DNA of 64,000 bases from Golubevia sp. BC0850. Lineage: Eukaryota; Basidiomycota; Exobasidiomycetes; Golubeviales; Golubeviaceae. Numbering within the stretch: the stretch's first letter is position 1; each line of letters begins with the position of its first letter. Location of the stretch: assembly GCA_012976225.1 (NCBI GenBank), contig JAAVVG010000008.1:744001-808000 (forward strand). Reading direction: 5' to 3'. Shown here piece after piece: positions 10,510-22,874 of this stretch. The notes beneath the pieces were generated by a model. The model saw only the letters and a list, made by a program, of their open reading frames with translations. It was not told where the DNA came from and searched no databases. The position numbers and the translations under genes were made by a program.

Positions 10510-12121
10510 GAAGGTTTTGTTGGGTATATCCTTGGACCTGGGGTTGAGGAGTCTTGAGGTACGGTGTGAAGTTGCTGCGACCAAACTCGGTAGGGAGACC
10601 AGAGTCGACAGAGTCGCGAGTAGTAGCTTGATACTGCGACCCGAACTCATCTGGACTGCGATGAGAATGAATCAGAGAATCGGTTCTGCTCTGGAGCGAG
10701 TCGTAGGAATGGTCGCTCTCACGCCAGCTGGGCGCAGCTTGACTGTCCAAAGAAGAGTAGTTACGAGTGTCGACGCTGAGGAGGGGTCCAGGAATGGGAA
10801 TGAATAGCATAAGACAGTTGGTTAGAGTTTTAGAATGAAATCAGATGGAGAAGGCGGAGAGAACAAGCTCACCTGGAAAGATCTCGATCTTGTCCTTCGA
10901 GGAAACGCTGCTCTTCGAGGCCATAGGACCCGTATTCCCCTCTGAATTCATTCTCAGGACTCTGAAAGTTAGATCCGAGCTGGCGAGATTGGAGTTGGAA
11001 GCGAGCGTTGGGGTCACTTGGGGAGAGGTTGCCTCCATGAGATCCTGATCCTGATGTGACACGGGAGTCTACACTTCCAGGTCCAGCCTCCGGTCTGCCT
11101 TCCTGAGATCCTGGTCCGCTTCCGTAAGGAGATCTACGAGCGTCTTCTCTACTAAACTGGCTATTGGCTTGTTCTGAAGGAGAGCGTAGAGAAGGACTGA
11201 GGCCTGTTGATCGATCTGAAGAAGAGCGAGGGCGACTGGTGTCAGAGTTCTGTCCGAAGGCATTAGAACCTAGATGAGCCATTTGAGTGAAAGATCTATA
11301 TTGACGATTCACAGAGTTTCCTTGACCAGTTGCTCTGGAGCCATGAGGGTCGGGCATGAGATGATCGCTGGTGGCAGGACTCAGTCCTCTAGCTGGAGGA
11401 CTGGTCAAGCTCCTGATGGAAGCGTAGTCATTATCGCTCAAGGCCGAAAAAGACAATGAGCTAGTCATAGCTAACGAGCCACTGCTGCGATTGTCATGAG
11501 ATCCAGCGTCGTACACGCCTCCAGAGCCCAAGCTGTTTCCATCAGAACCTTCGCTTCTTGAGCGAGCAGCGATGGCGTCCAGAGGAGTGAGAGCTGGAGC
11601 GAAGGTCTTTGTTGGAGCGAAGAGGTTCGATGCATCTAGAGGACCTTTTGAGATAGATTGGAGAGAGAGACCACCAGTGTGAATAGGCCAAAGTCGATCG
11701 AGGATACTAATGTCAATCTAGAGCAGTGTTGCTTCCGGCAGTCTACTTCCAATTCTTCTCTCTTTCCTTCTCCTCTCCAAGCTGCACCTCCTCCAGAAGC
11801 AAATGAAAACCTTCCATTTTGATCTATTGATCCATTGCGTACCCAAGCCTGCTTTTCCCATTGTTTCTGTTGGAACTCACCTCTATTGTTTTGACTTAGA
11901 GCACTGTCCCCTCCGTCACCGCCTAGTTGAATTGAATGATTGAAGCTGCTGGTTCCACTCGAATTGTACTCTGAAGGGCTGGCTAAAGGAGGAGTAGAAT
12001 CTTTGGAATGGTCGTTGATGTTGTTGAGGTTCAGCTGTTCTTTTGAGAGAGTGAGGTCCGTCCTACGTCCTTGGTTGGAGTGACTATCAGTCTTATCTTC
12101 CGGAGTAGGTGGTGATGGCAT
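8325..12121 (-). CDS. Q/S-rich RNA-binding protein, Nam8/Ngr1/Csx1-like (two recognisable RRMs)
   Basis: Four exons, 12121-11881, 11644-10873, 10775-10034 and 9743-8325, give 1057 residues with consistent phases. Two RRMs are clear. The first starts about residue 521 (SIFVGDLSPDLREEDL), contains a Pro/His/Ala-rich insertion, and continues across the intron into GFGFVRFSTEDD and RVCTATPKNRH. The second starts about residue 775 (NTTVFVGGLSSLISEDTL) and includes PPGKGCGFVQF and RIRLSWGRSQ. These match RRM2 and RRM3 of the Nam8/Ngr1/Csx1 family, which bind mRNA or pre-mRNA in splicing and mRNA turnover. No RRM1 is seen in the first 500 residues, which are Ser/Gln-rich and disordered. A run of about 22 glutamines lies upstream of the RRMs. 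The 290-nt intron splits the first RRM. Confidence 0.85.
10448..10511. repeat. (GTT)n / (CAA)n microsatellite coding for polyglutamine
   Basis: About 20 uninterrupted GTT units on the + strand, read as CAA (Gln) on the minus strand within the RRM protein. An almost pure trinucleotide tract of this kind is likely to vary in length between strains. Confidence 0.95.
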
Positions 12122-13011
12122 TAGATGGAGATCGCGAATTCGTAGGTCTTGATATCAGTAGCAGCAAAGAAAAGTCGTAGAGAGTCTTCAAGTGAAGTGT
12201 AGAGGGAAAGAAAGGAAGAAGAAGGAGAAGAAAGAAAAAGAAGGAAAAGAGGGCTTGTGTACTTTCTCGCCGTGGGAGGACAGAGGGTGAACTAGAGGAA
12301 GGTCCGAGTGAGATTATGACTTGAAATAAGAGAAGATTCGAGGGTCGTCGTGGGTCATGAAAAAGAGAAGGAAGAGACGCAGACAACCTTTATTTGACAA
12401 GGAGGTATGGTGAAGGAGAGAAGGGTAAAAAGTTGGAAAAGGAAAGAAGAAGTTAGGACTTGGAATTCGCTTGATCGCTCTGGATAGAATGCATCCGTCT
12501 GGTCCAGTCTCCGCGCCTCAGGTTCTATCTTTAAGTGGGGGCCAAAGATTGTTTCTAAAATCTCGAAAATCTCACTAAAATGGAACAAGTGTTTAATCCC
12601 AGCAGGCAGGCAGATAAGGCAGAGAAAGATTGATGGATTCCTGACATTGACAGCATGCTTGATACGCATGCACTTGATTCAAAACAGAAGCGAACCAGCC
12701 CAAGCAAGCAGCCATCATAGCTTGCTTGTTGGTGGCGAGAAGTCGAGGACAAAGAGAAAGAGGGGCACAATCAAAATTTATCCTGCTGCTGGGGAGCCAC
12801 GACTCGTTTGTTCGGGTTTATATTAATTTTCCCCGCAAAAAATTCATTTTTGATCAAATTGTCTGTCGATAGGACTTTCATTTAAGGGAACAGTTGCTGT
12901 CACTTCTGTCAACTTTAACGCCACCTCTCCCCGTCCTTATTTCCTTCTCTTTTTTTCCTAGGTTCCCGCAGAACAATGTGCTCTTCCTTTTGCTTCTCTT
13001 GCATCGTCGAC
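12122..13011. other. Intergenic: 5' region of the RRM gene and 3' region of the ACT gene
   Basis: About 890 bases, strongly purine/pyrimidine-skewed near 12180-12450 (GA-rich on the + strand). No open frame here resembles a family. The length fits a long 5' leader, possibly with a leader intron, for the RRM gene. Confidence 0.5.
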
Positions 13012-13730
13012 TCAATTGTAATGAGAAACAGCCCAATCATCCTTCTTCAGAGCCTCTATAGCTTCTTCCAGCTTTTTCACGAGAATGTAATCGGTGTCCC
13101 TAGATGAGAAATCGGTGGCATCGAAGGAAACAAGGTATTCAAAGTCAGCAGGCCGGACCTGAATTGTTTGATCATGACAAATTGCCTCTTATCTACATGG
13201 ATCTCAAAGTGTTTCCTGTTTACTGACCATGTTGAGGTTGCGAAGAGCGAAATTTGGGCTTTCGAAAGAGTTTTCGATACCTCTGCCATCACTCCAACCA
13301 AGTCAAATTGCATCGGGCCTCTGATTCTTAGGCACTTCCAATCTGAATCAATCTGGACGTCCTGCAGTTCCTGGAGGTGTTCCACAGTAGACGTGGACAC
13401 TTCCTCCGGAAGTGTGAGGACAAGGCTCGTCTCTCTATCGGTTCGAGTTATTGAGTTGAGGTACTTGGAGGCAGTCGGCTCTATCAGAAGCTTAGTGAGG
13501 GCAGGTGGAAGATCTAGCTTTGGAGGGAGTCTCAAAAGGAGGTAGTCTCCAGGCTGCACCAAGACTGTCGGAGAATGGGTGGAGTCATGGAGAGGTGAGT
13601 GTGGGAACTGGCCCACTGGGGTAACAAACGGGCACTAAAGGTATCATCGTCTGAAATATGACTTACTCTCTAAGAAGTCAAAATCCTTTTTATGAGAAGC
13701 CCAGTCATGAGTAGATGGCTGATCCGACAT
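13012..13730 (-). CDS. ACT-domain protein (CASTOR/ACT_7-like)
   Basis: Exons 13730-13667, 13564-13228 and 13099-13012 give 162 residues with consistent phases. The protein has an N-terminal LLLRLPPKLDL strand. The C-terminal ACT fold starts at WKCLRIRGPMQFDLVGVMAEV and continues over the last intron as TSTWDTDYILVKKLEEAIEAL. ACT domains of this type bind amino acids, and the animal CASTOR proteins sense arginine for TORC1. Fungal members are mostly uncharacterised, so ligand and role here are inference. The start codon is 108 bases from the NOSIP start on the other strand. Confidence 0.8.
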
Positions 13731-13838
13731 GGCGAGCGAAGGGTATGACTCTGTATGAGACGAGGTGAAGGAAGTTCAATTCCTTCATTGCCACAAGCAC
13801 ATCAGACTCGAGAGACAACACAAAATTCAACACACAAG
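13731..13838. promoter_or_regulatory. Bidirectional promoter, ACT protein / NOSIP
   Basis: 108 bases between two divergent start codons, purine-rich on the + strand. No TATA box is seen. Confidence 0.5.
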
Positions 13839-15170
13839 ATGGGAAGACACTCGAAATCGAACAACGCAAGAGCTCATTTCTCCAATGCAGAACTCGAAAT
13901 GGTGAAAGATCGTTGGGGAACCAAGAAAGCTAGGCTCACTGGGGACTCTATGAGAGGCTTCGATTCTTGCTCTCTTTGTCTTAGTGTAGCAAGAGATGCA
14001 GTTTCCTGTCTAGAAGGACATCTGTTTTGCAGGGTTAGTACATATCTTCCGAGGAGAGCCACAGATGCAGGGAACAAGGAAGGGTAGGAGGGGAGAGAGA
14101 GATATAAGGAATGGATCTCTGACGACTTACGCTGTCTCTTCCCTTCTCATGTCAACAGGAGTGCATTATAACGGATTTGATTTCTCAAAAAGTAGAGATC
14201 GCAAGACAAGCTTCGGAGCTCGAAAGGTTGGAGCGACAAGAGGAAGAGGAAAGGAATCAGTCGAGGCAGCAAGCAAGAGAGAGGGTAGTCAGAGACTTCG
14301 AGCGGACTTCTGGAGCAGCTCATCGGATTGGAAAGAGCGTGGATAAGGATGCTGATGGTGGAGATATGGAATCGATGTCCAAGGATGCCGCTTCTGGTGA
14401 GTGAGGACAGGAGGATGCGGGAGGAGGACAGCTGGTGTTGGACAATGTCGATTTACATCTGCTGTTGTGCAGCCAAAGGCTCTACTTCTCAGACATCTTC
14501 AAGCTTCAAGAAGCAAAGAAAGCAGAAAAGCCATGTCCCTTGACGAGCTGCAGAGCTGATCTTCTGCTGCCTCTCCCTTCCTCCTCTTCCCTAAGCCTCA
14601 ACTCTCTCGACCTCAAGCTCGATCTCACTCTCAGACCTACCGGCACGGGCTCTAGAACTCACTCAGCAAGCGGAAGAAGCAGCTTTACGAACGATAGAAG
14701 CTGAGCAGAAAGCTGCAAGAAAGGCAAAATTACCTTCTTTCTGGCTTCCTTCTCTGACACCCTCTCAGAAAGAAGGGAACGTCTCAATAGCTGATCTGAA
14801 GAAAGCTTTAACCACAAGATGCAACATCAGTCAACATGGTCATCCAATGACTTCAAAGTCTCTCATCAGCGTCAAGTTCTCGTCGTCTCCCTCCGCAACC
14901 AAGGACTCAAATCAGACCCAAAGCGTGTGTCCTAGCTGCAAGAAGACGCTGTCTAATTCAATGGTTTTAAACATCTTGAGAAGGTGTGGTCACGTCATCT
15001 GTTCAACATGTACGACCACGCTGGTTAAGCCTTCAAAGAGCTGCGTAGAATGTGATGTAGCTGTCAAGAAAGTCGACAAGGACATTATTGGGTTGGTAAG
15101 GGAAGGAACAGGTTATTCTTCTGGAGGTCTAGCTGAAGCAAAAAGTAAAGGTACCGCTTTTCAGGGTTAA
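13839..15170 (+). CDS. NOSIP-family U-box/zinc-finger protein (spliceosome-associated E3 candidate)
   Basis: Starts MGRHSKSNNARAHFSN, as NOSIP orthologues do (TRHSKN...). Exon 1 is 13839-14033 and ends ...GHLFCR; its donor is GTTAGT. Exon 2 starts at 14159 with ECIITDLISQKVEIARQ, giving the split U-box-like first zinc motif C-x2-C...C. The 3' part, from about 14635 to the TAA at 15170, has FWLPSLTPSQ, then CPSCKKTLSNS and CGHVICSTC, the second zinc motif. The middle is ambiguous. A single intron 14397-14634 keeps the frame (322 residues). An extra exon at 14473 (acceptor TTGTGCAG) would encode an attractive SSSFKKQRKQKSH but needs a weak GTCCCT donor. NOSIP proteins are nuclear ubiquitin ligases linked to spliceosomes. 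Confidence 0.87.
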
Positions 15171-15517
15171 CGTATTGAGGCCTTCATGTCAATTTATTCT
15201 TCTATTTTATTGGCTTCTTCATTCAACAAATACTGTACTGTACCTAGAATAAACGCATCTGAAACTTTGTCTTTCTCATCTACATAACAATCTTCTTTCA
15301 TTCTCGCTTACTGTATGTAGTCTCTCTCATTTTTGCAAATACTTCTTAGTCTGGTGAAGAGGGGGCTCCCCGAAATCTGAACGGATGATGAGAGGCTGGA
15401 AAATAAGGGGGGTGAGACCAGAAATTGGCTTGCAGCAAAGGGATGAAAACTTGAGATTTCCCATCCTTTCTCTCTCCTTCTCATCTACCATACATACTTC
15501 TCTTTCCCTATTGCAAG
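15171..15517. other. Intergenic, 3' of NOSIP and 5' of the debranching enzyme
   Basis: About 350 bases, T/C-rich, with no supported gene. The start of the debranching enzyme gene at 15518 is preceded by TTGCAAG. Confidence 0.6.
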
Positions 15518-18500
15518 ATGAGCAAGAGAGTAGTGAAGAAAGCTCCAACTGGAGTTGCGAATGGAGCTGTGGCACCAGCGCCACAGACAAATCTTCCCGT
15601 CTCCTCCAAGAGCTCCAAGGTTCCTTCCCCTCCAACCAAACCCAAATCTGAACTTTGGCCTAACAAACCTACAACTTCCAAATCACAATCGTCATCTAGA
15701 TCAGTCACTCCAACTCCAATTCCAATTCCAGTAGAATCAGTTAAAGCCAAGGTGGTCGATCAGAAGGTAAAGGTAAATCAAACCAACACCACCACGAGTA
15801 CCATCAAATCCAAGATGAATGGAAAACCTCAAGAGGAGGTTCAGGTCTACGAATTGAATTTAGAAGAAGATGGAAGTCCAAGTCAAGAAAAGAAGGTAAA
15901 TTTACAGTTCAATTCTACTTCTTCTCTTGCTTCCTCGACTGATAATCTTCCCTCCTCCACACCTTCTGTTCCCTTCAGTATATTCGTCTTCCAGCTCCAA
16001 TCAAACCTTACATTCTCAGGTTCAGCATAGATGCAGGTAGTAGTGCTTCAAAAGACGGAAGTTTATGGACTAACTTTCCAGCTCAAGGTGCAAGTTACAA
16101 GAGAGAAACTTTCATTGAAAGAAAGTGAGTTTGCAGATCGAGAGCTGAAGGCAAGGGTCTGTGGGGGAAGAAACTGCTGCAGCGAGAGGGCTCCTCGGAG
16201 GGAACTGAGATGCAATAGATAGAGATTGGAAAGAAAATCATCTCCTTGGGATGGCGGTGAAATTGCAGGAGCTGTTGTTGATCCGGAGACCCTCCTTCTT
16301 GCCCTTCTTCTTCCAGACTCCCAACCTCCTTCAGCCAGTCGATCAAGGTCGATCTTCTCATTCAACAAGCAGGAGCTTTCGAATTCTATGTCGAACACTC
16401 TGCTCCAGATGAAGATATTCCTTACCCTACTATCTCTAAGCCAATTCACATCGTAGATCCTTCTTCACGCAAAAGGGTTCAATCCACTCATGGATTCTTC
16501 AACGTGGACCCAATCTTGTCTATTCCGACCAGGTCTAGAATCTTAGACTCTTCAACTTCAACTCCTCTGCCAATCGGAAAGGGAGGTTCGATCTCCAAAG
16601 AGTCTCAAACTCTTAGTCAAGATGGAATCGTTTTACAAAGTTTCATTGCTAAATGGGCTGGAAGCTTAAGTGAATGGTCTACTTATCTTGACTCTGCTTC
16701 TAACTCTGGTTACAACATGTTACATTTCCCCCCATTACAAGTCAGAGGAGATTCTAATTCTCCCTACTCTATCGCTGATCAACTCGATTTCTCTAAAGAC
16801 TTGTTCGACGCCAAAGCTGGAAAGAGTAAGACTGTAGCTGATAGGAAAGAGATCATGAAGACTTGGATTGAGAACATCAAGAACAAGTGGGGAATTTTGA
16901 GTATGACTGATGTTGTTTGGAATCACACTGCCAATAACTCCGAATGGCTGAACGAGCATCCTGACGCTGGTGAGTGACTTTCTTCTTCTCTCGCTCTTCT
17001 GGCAATTGACTTTCCTCTTCTACCCCCTCTCCCATCTATCAGCCTACAATCCGGTCAACTCTCCTCATCTGACCCCAGCCGAAGAGCTCGACGGAGCTCT
17101 ACTAGATCTCTCCTCTCGTCTGGAAGAGCTAGGACTTCCATCTGATCCAAAAAATTCTTCCGATATTTCTGCAATTATGGAAGGAGTCAAGACCAGCGTG
17201 TTCTCTACCTTGAAGCTATGGCAGTACTACGTGCTAGACACTGCTTCTCACAAGGAAGAGTTCGCCAAAGCGTCTTCTGTTGGATCTAGCAAGAAGCAAA
17301 TCAATTCAGTCGGAGAAGACGATCTACGCAACGCCACTCTAGAACAAGCTCCAGCTTTACTTGAGAAGTATGCTCTACGTAACAGGATGACTTTGGCCGA
17401 CAGATATACCACCCATCTAGATATAGCCCTTTCACTCTCTATCTGTCAAACTCTAGGAGAAGGGAAATCTAAGGAAGAGATCCAACAAGCTTTCGAGAAA
17501 GCTTTGGACGTCATCAATGCTCCTCTTTATCAACTCTACGACGAGGATTCAAAGGCTGCTCTAGAGAACCTAAGTGGAAGAATGACTTACATGCGTATCG
17601 AGGAAGGTGGTCCGAAGATGGGAAAGATCTCTAAGAGGTGAGTTTTCCATTCAGAGACGAAGAGATCGATCGAAAAAGTTTCGAAATCATCGCTGACACT
17701 CCACTTCTTCTTCCTTTCCTATCGAATCCTCTCTCAGCTCTCCTCTCTGCGAGCCTTACTTTACTCGTCTCGATCCTTCTCATCCTGCTGCTAAGAAGCA
17801 AGATCCTCGCAAGCTCGCTTTAGCCAACAACGGATGGATCTGGGCTGCCGATCCACTCTCGGACTTCGCTTCTTCCAAATCCAGAGTCTACCTTCGTCGG
17901 GAGGTCATCGCCTGGGGTGACTGTGTCAAGCTTCGCTACGGTAGCAAGCCTTCCGACAATCCTTTCCTTTGGAAGCACATGGAAGAGTACACTACCTCTC
18001 TCGCCAAGCTCGGATTCGCCGGGTTCCGTATCGACAACTGTCACTCCACTCCTATCCACGTAGGAGAGTACTTCCTGGATGCTGCTAGGAGGATCAACCC
18101 GAACCTCTACGTCTGCGCTGAGCTCTTCACTGGATCTGCCGAGATGGACGTTCACTTCGTCTCGAAGTTGGGAATCAACTCTTTGATCAGAGAGATGGAG
18201 AACGGACACGATCCAAAGGAGGAGAGTAGACTACTTTACAGGTTCGGAGTCAACAAGCCTGTCGGCTCGATGGACACAGCTTGTCTCTCGGTCCCTGGAA
18301 AGGTCACTCTACCAAACTCAAAGTCTTCAAGCCCGTGCACTGTCATTCCTCTCCAAGGATCTTCTCCTCACGCTCTCTTCATGGATGTCACTCACGACAA
18401 CGAGACCCCAACTCTCAAACGTACCACCGAAGATGCTATCACCATGGGAGCTCTTGTAGCCTTCTCTTGGTCTGCGATCGGATCGACGAAAGGATTCGAC

Positions 18501-21096
18501 GACCTCTATCCCAACCTCCTCAACGTGGTCACCGAGACTAGGAAATACGAGAAGGACACTCAAAACAAAGGAATCAATGAGGTCAAAAGAGTCTTCAATC
18601 ATCTTCACCAGGAAATGGTCAGAGATGGTTACTCTGAAGGTCACGTTCACCAAGAGAACGACTACATCATGCTTCACAGAGTTCACCCTCAAACTCACAA
18701 GGGTTATCTCTGCTTAGCTCACACTGCTTTCAACGATCGTGGAAAAGCTCGTGGTCAGATCGCTCCTTTCAAGTTGAATCGTACCAAAGCCAAATTCATC
18801 CTCGGAAAGACTCTCGAAGTCACCTCTCGTTCTATTCCAAAAGACAAATCAACTCTTCTTGGACTGCCTTCCAAGCTGGTAGACGTTTCAGCTCCTCCAA
18901 TGAAGGAAGGAGAAGATCACGATGGTTTCTTCACTGAGATCACTGTTCCTGAGAATTTCCCACCTGGAAGTATCATGCTCTTCTCGACCTACATGGACGG
19001 TTTGGGATCCGAGTTAGACACTCTCTGCACTTCTGGAGCTACCGAGGCCATGGCAGAGCTCAACCTAGTTGATCTCAATGTCATGCTTCACAGAGCTGAC
19101 GGAGAGGAGAAGGACGTCACCGATGGAGCTGACGGAACCTACACCATTCCAGAATTCGGACAACTAGTCTATTGTGGTCTGGAAGGTTGGATGGCTCCTC
19201 TCAGAAGTGTCATGAATCACAACGATCTTGGTCACCCAGTCTGCGCTCATCTCAGAGCGGGGACTTGGGCTTTGGATTACGTCCACGACAGGTTGCAGAG
19301 GTGAGTAGAGATTGTCCCTTCTTCGTTCACAGATCCATCTTCACGAAATACTGACTTTGATTCCCATTTCCCAACTTTACAGGCAACTCAATATCTTCCC
19401 TCACCTAGACAAGCCAGCCGCTTGGCTCAAGGAACGCTTCGACGCCATCAAGTCGACCTGTCCTTCATTCATGCGTCCAAAGTACTTCGCTCTCGTCATC
19501 AACGAAGCCTACATGGCAGCTCGTCAAAGAGCCATCTCTCAGATGTCAAGCTTCGTTACTGAAGGTCACGACTTCACTCAATCTCTCGCTCTCTGTGCGA
19601 TTCAGATGAATGGAATGGTCAAGTCCGCCTCTCTCTGGCCCGACAAGGATAGCGCTTCTATGGCTGCTGGTCTTCCTTTCTTCTCTGCCTCCTGGGCTAG
19701 AATGTGGGGTCGTGATGTCTTCATCTCTCTTCGTGGACTCTACCTCACCACTGGAATGCACGGAGCTGCTCGCGAGCACATCCTCTCCTTCGGATGCACC
19801 CTAAAACATGGTCTCATTCCCAACCTTCTAGACTCTACTCGAACTCCTCGTTACAACTGCAGAGATGGGCCTTGGTTCTTTGCTCAGAACGTTCAAGACT
19901 ACGTCAACATGGTTCCTGGAGGAGAGTCGATTCTCGCTGAGAAAGTGCCTAGGCGTTTCCCTCCCGACGACGAATGGGTTCCTTGGGATGATCCAAAGGC
20001 TTTCAAGCACGTCAGCACTGTAGCCGAGCTCATTCAAGAAATCCTTCAACGTCACGCTGCTGGAATTCATTTCAGAGAATACAACGCTGGACCCAAGATC
20101 GACGAGCACATGAAGGACGAAGGATTCAACATCGACATCGACGTTGATTGGAAGACCGGTCTGGTCATGGGAGGAAACGCTTCCAACTGCGGAACTTGGC
20201 AAGACAAGAACGGAAGCTCAACCAAGGCTGGCAATGTTGGAGTCCCAGGTTCTCCAAGAGATGGAGCCGCTGTCGAGATCACTGGTTTGGTCAAGAGCAC
20301 TCTCAGCTGGGTCGATTCTCTTTTAAAGAAAGGAAAGTGGGCCGAGAAAGGAGTCTCTGCTACCATCGACGGAAAGAAGACTCAAGTCTCTTACAAGCAA
20401 TGGGCCGATCTTATCCAAGCCTCGTTCGAGAAGTGCTACTACGTTCCATTGGATCCTTCTGAAGACTCCAAGTACAATGTCGATTCCAAGTTGATCAATC
20501 GTCGTGGAATCTACAAGGATGTCTACGGTAGCGGAAAAGGAAGAGAGTGGTCAGACTACCAACTTCGTTCCAACTTCCCGATCGCCATGTGCGTCGCACC
20601 GGAGCTCTTCGATCCAAAGAGGGGTCTCTCATCTCTTCAGGTGGTCTCCAATGTTCTCCGTGGTCCTTTGGGAATGAGAACTCTAGACCCAAGTGACATG
20701 AACTACAGAGGAGATTACGACAACTCCAACGATACCACTGACTTTCATCTCGCTCAAGGCTGGAACTATCACAACGGACCAGAGTGGGTCTTCCCAACTG
20801 GGTTTTTTTTGAGAGCCTACCTCATCTTCGACACTCTATCGAACGGTGCCGGATCTGGTGCCTCAGCCACCAAAGGAGACATCAATGAAAGTTTCCATCT
20901 CCTATCTTCTATGCTCCTCGAACATCGCAGACACATCAAGAGCAGTCCTTGGGCCGGTCTACCGGAGCTCACGAACACTGATGGAAAGGATTGTCCGGAT
21001 TCGTGTAAGACTCAAGCTTGGTCTGCAAGTACTTTGTTGGATCTGCTCCAGGAAATGAGGGATAGAGAAATGAAGGACAGAAAGGCTGGAAAGTAG
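15518..21096 (+). CDS. GDB1: Glycogen debranching enzyme (4-alpha-glucanotransferase / amylo-1,6-glucosidase)
   Basis: Exons 15518-15895, 15979-16124, 16317-16969, 17043-17637, 17738-19300 and 19383-21096 give 1682 residues with every phase consistent. It is bifunctional: the N-terminal GH13-like transferase moves maltosyl/maltotriosyl units, and the C-terminal GH133-type glucosidase removes the alpha-1,6 glucose. Transferase landmarks are DVVWNHTA, GFRIDNCHSTP (nucleophile Asp), CAELFTGS (acid Glu) and VTHDNETP. Glucosidase landmarks are WGRDVFISLRGL and NYHNGPEWVFPTGFF. The first ~125 residues (exon 1) are a Pro/Ser/Thr/Val-rich extension, making it longer than yeast Gdb1 (about 1536). A T8 run near 20810 encodes Phe-Phe and does not break the frame. 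Cytosolic. Confidence 0.96.
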
Positions 21097-21581
21097 GGAA
21101 TGGTGAACTTCATCTTAGGTTTGGAAAACATTTATCATTTGAGTTTAGGAAAGGGTAATTGGATGTCTCATATCGTTGGTTATTGTTAGGTCTCGTAAAT
21201 GTAAACATCATTTTTTCCAATGTAGAAAACAAGTGAAATCGGTTCACCCAACACCTTGACCTTCTTGTTTGATCCAAAATTTACCTCATTCTGAAGTTTG
21301 TCGGCGCAAATGAGGACCGTAGTTCAGGATTCTAATGCTATACGAGATGAGAGACATGAACAACGTAGCAATGGGATTTGCCCTCAATTCGAGAACTCTG
21401 ATTGGAGGTCGGGTGACGACCAAAACGTTAGTGAATCTTTAGGTGATGTGGTTTGATTTGAATGTTCGATGGTAGCAGTGTTTCTAAAATACATGTATGG
21501 AGTGGAAAGGAGAAGAAAGCTTCGAGGTAGATTTGTTTGCAAGATAGAGGGTCATCTCTTGGTCTCCTCATTCTTTTGAGT
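21097..21581. other. Convergent intergenic region, no gene seen
   Basis: About 480 bases between the debranching enzyme stop and the stop of the small acidic protein gene on the other strand. No frame here looks coding. Confidence 0.6.
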
Positions 21582-22436
21582 CTATCTATCTTTGCGTTTC
21601 CCTTTTGGATCTTCCATTATGACATCCTCTCCGTCGTCTAATTGAGGAGGAGAGGGCATGCCATTCGAATCTTCATCTTCTTCCTCTTCGTCGTCGAGCA
21701 GCGATGGTTCTTGGACTATCGGCTTCGAGATTTCACCTAGTGAGAAAAAGAGAAGCAGGACTAGTTAAGAGGTAGAAAAGTAGAGCGCTAGTCTTTGAAA
21801 AGACGAGAGAAATGTTAGGAGGGTAGAGTACAGCGTCCTCCTCCTTTGATCAAAGCTCCCTCTAAGCGATATCTTTTCATGATCTGAACTAATTTGGTTC
21901 AAATTAGCAACAGGTCAAGTCAACCAGGTCAAGTCAACCAGCCTGTCCTTAGCAATCATAATCCATCATTCTCACGAGCTAACTCACCATCATTCCTTCC
22001 TTTGAATCCAACGTAGACGGTCTCTTCCTTTCCTTCTTTCAATCCCATCTTTGCCACTGTTATGCTATCAGTACTTGCTTTTACCTTGTCTTCGACCTTC
22101 TGAAAGACATAGTCACTCTGCTCATCTTTCCTTGAACCAAAGAAGAGTCCAACACTTTCATTCAGAAGATTCTCATCCTTCGCTAGATCTTCTAGACTGA
22201 AGTCCACCGAGTCTGGTAAGCTCTGATGAGTAGAAGATTTCAGAAGAGCTGCAATGAAGTCTTGCTTTACGGTAGCGTAAGTCGTGGTAGGAGTGACTGG
22301 AAGAAACAAGGTTGTCTTGGAATATTTCACTTTGATGCAGAAGGTGGCCAATGACTGAGATGGAGAATGGGAAACACTAGAGTTTATTCGTGATACTGGG
22401 TTGATTACTATATGGAATGGTTCTGTGACTCACCAT
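21582..22436 (-). CDS. Small acidic-tailed protein, unknown; first coding exon is only ATG
   Basis: My model joins ATG (22436-22434), 22354-21988 and 21736-21582 for 174 residues, all phases consistent. The acceptor CTCAG before TCA TTG GCC and the donor GTGAGT directly after the ATG are both strong, and no other in-frame ATG is usable. The N-terminal half has alternating hydrophobic strands (TFCIKVKYSKTTLFLPV), like a ubiquitin-type beta-grasp start, but I cannot name a family. The C-terminus is acidic (LLDDEEEEDEDSNG) and ends KGKRKDR. The second intron (251 nt) carries a 14-bp direct repeat. It sits between the debranching enzyme (convergent) and reductase A (tandem). Confidence 0.65.
21906..21942. 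repeat. Tandem 14-bp direct repeat in an intron
   Basis: AGGTCAAGTCAACC occurs twice head to tail within the second intron of the small acidic protein gene. Confidence 0.8.
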
Positions 22437-22874
22437 GTTCAAATTGCGTAAAGGGTTGGGTGGCGAAGAAGATGTTGAAGTTGAGATGAACCTCATTTCG
22501 CTTTGGGGGTCGCACAAAAAACAAACAAGATCCAGAACTGCGTTTTGTCTTTCAAACTAATTTACCTGTGTTCTATGGGAGATCTCTCGACCACTCAATT
22601 CCGCTGATCAATGAAGAGAGAGGAGATAGAGAGAGAAGAGAGATCAGGGGATTCACAAATTCTCGCACCACCCAACGGTTTTGAATCAAGACGAATAAGA
22701 GGCAAGAGATGTCTTTTTCAGCGCAACGCAAGAAAACATATATCAGACGAAAGAGAATATGTATATCAGATCAGGCTTCTATGCCGAGCAGGCGATTGAA
22801 GAGGGGGAGAACGAAAAACACGATTTTACAAATCTGTGTAAACAAAAATGAGTGTCTGAAAATGAAGTACAAAA
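22437..22874. other. Intergenic, no gene seen
   Basis: About 440 bases between two tandem minus-strand genes. It holds the promoter of the small acidic protein gene and the 3' end of reductase A. It is rich in GAGA-like purine runs near 22610-22650 and has no supported reading frame. Confidence 0.55.

Noticed and set aside
10424-10807. A + strand frame with a long poly-leucine run, and a minus frame with poly-asparagine
   Set aside because: Both are shadows of the CAA repeat that codes for polyglutamine in the RRM gene. The glutamine frame alone continues into two RRMs.
20806-20816. T8 run in the debranching enzyme as a possible frameshift
   Set aside because: The frame reads GFFLRAY through the run and agrees with the family, so it is intact.
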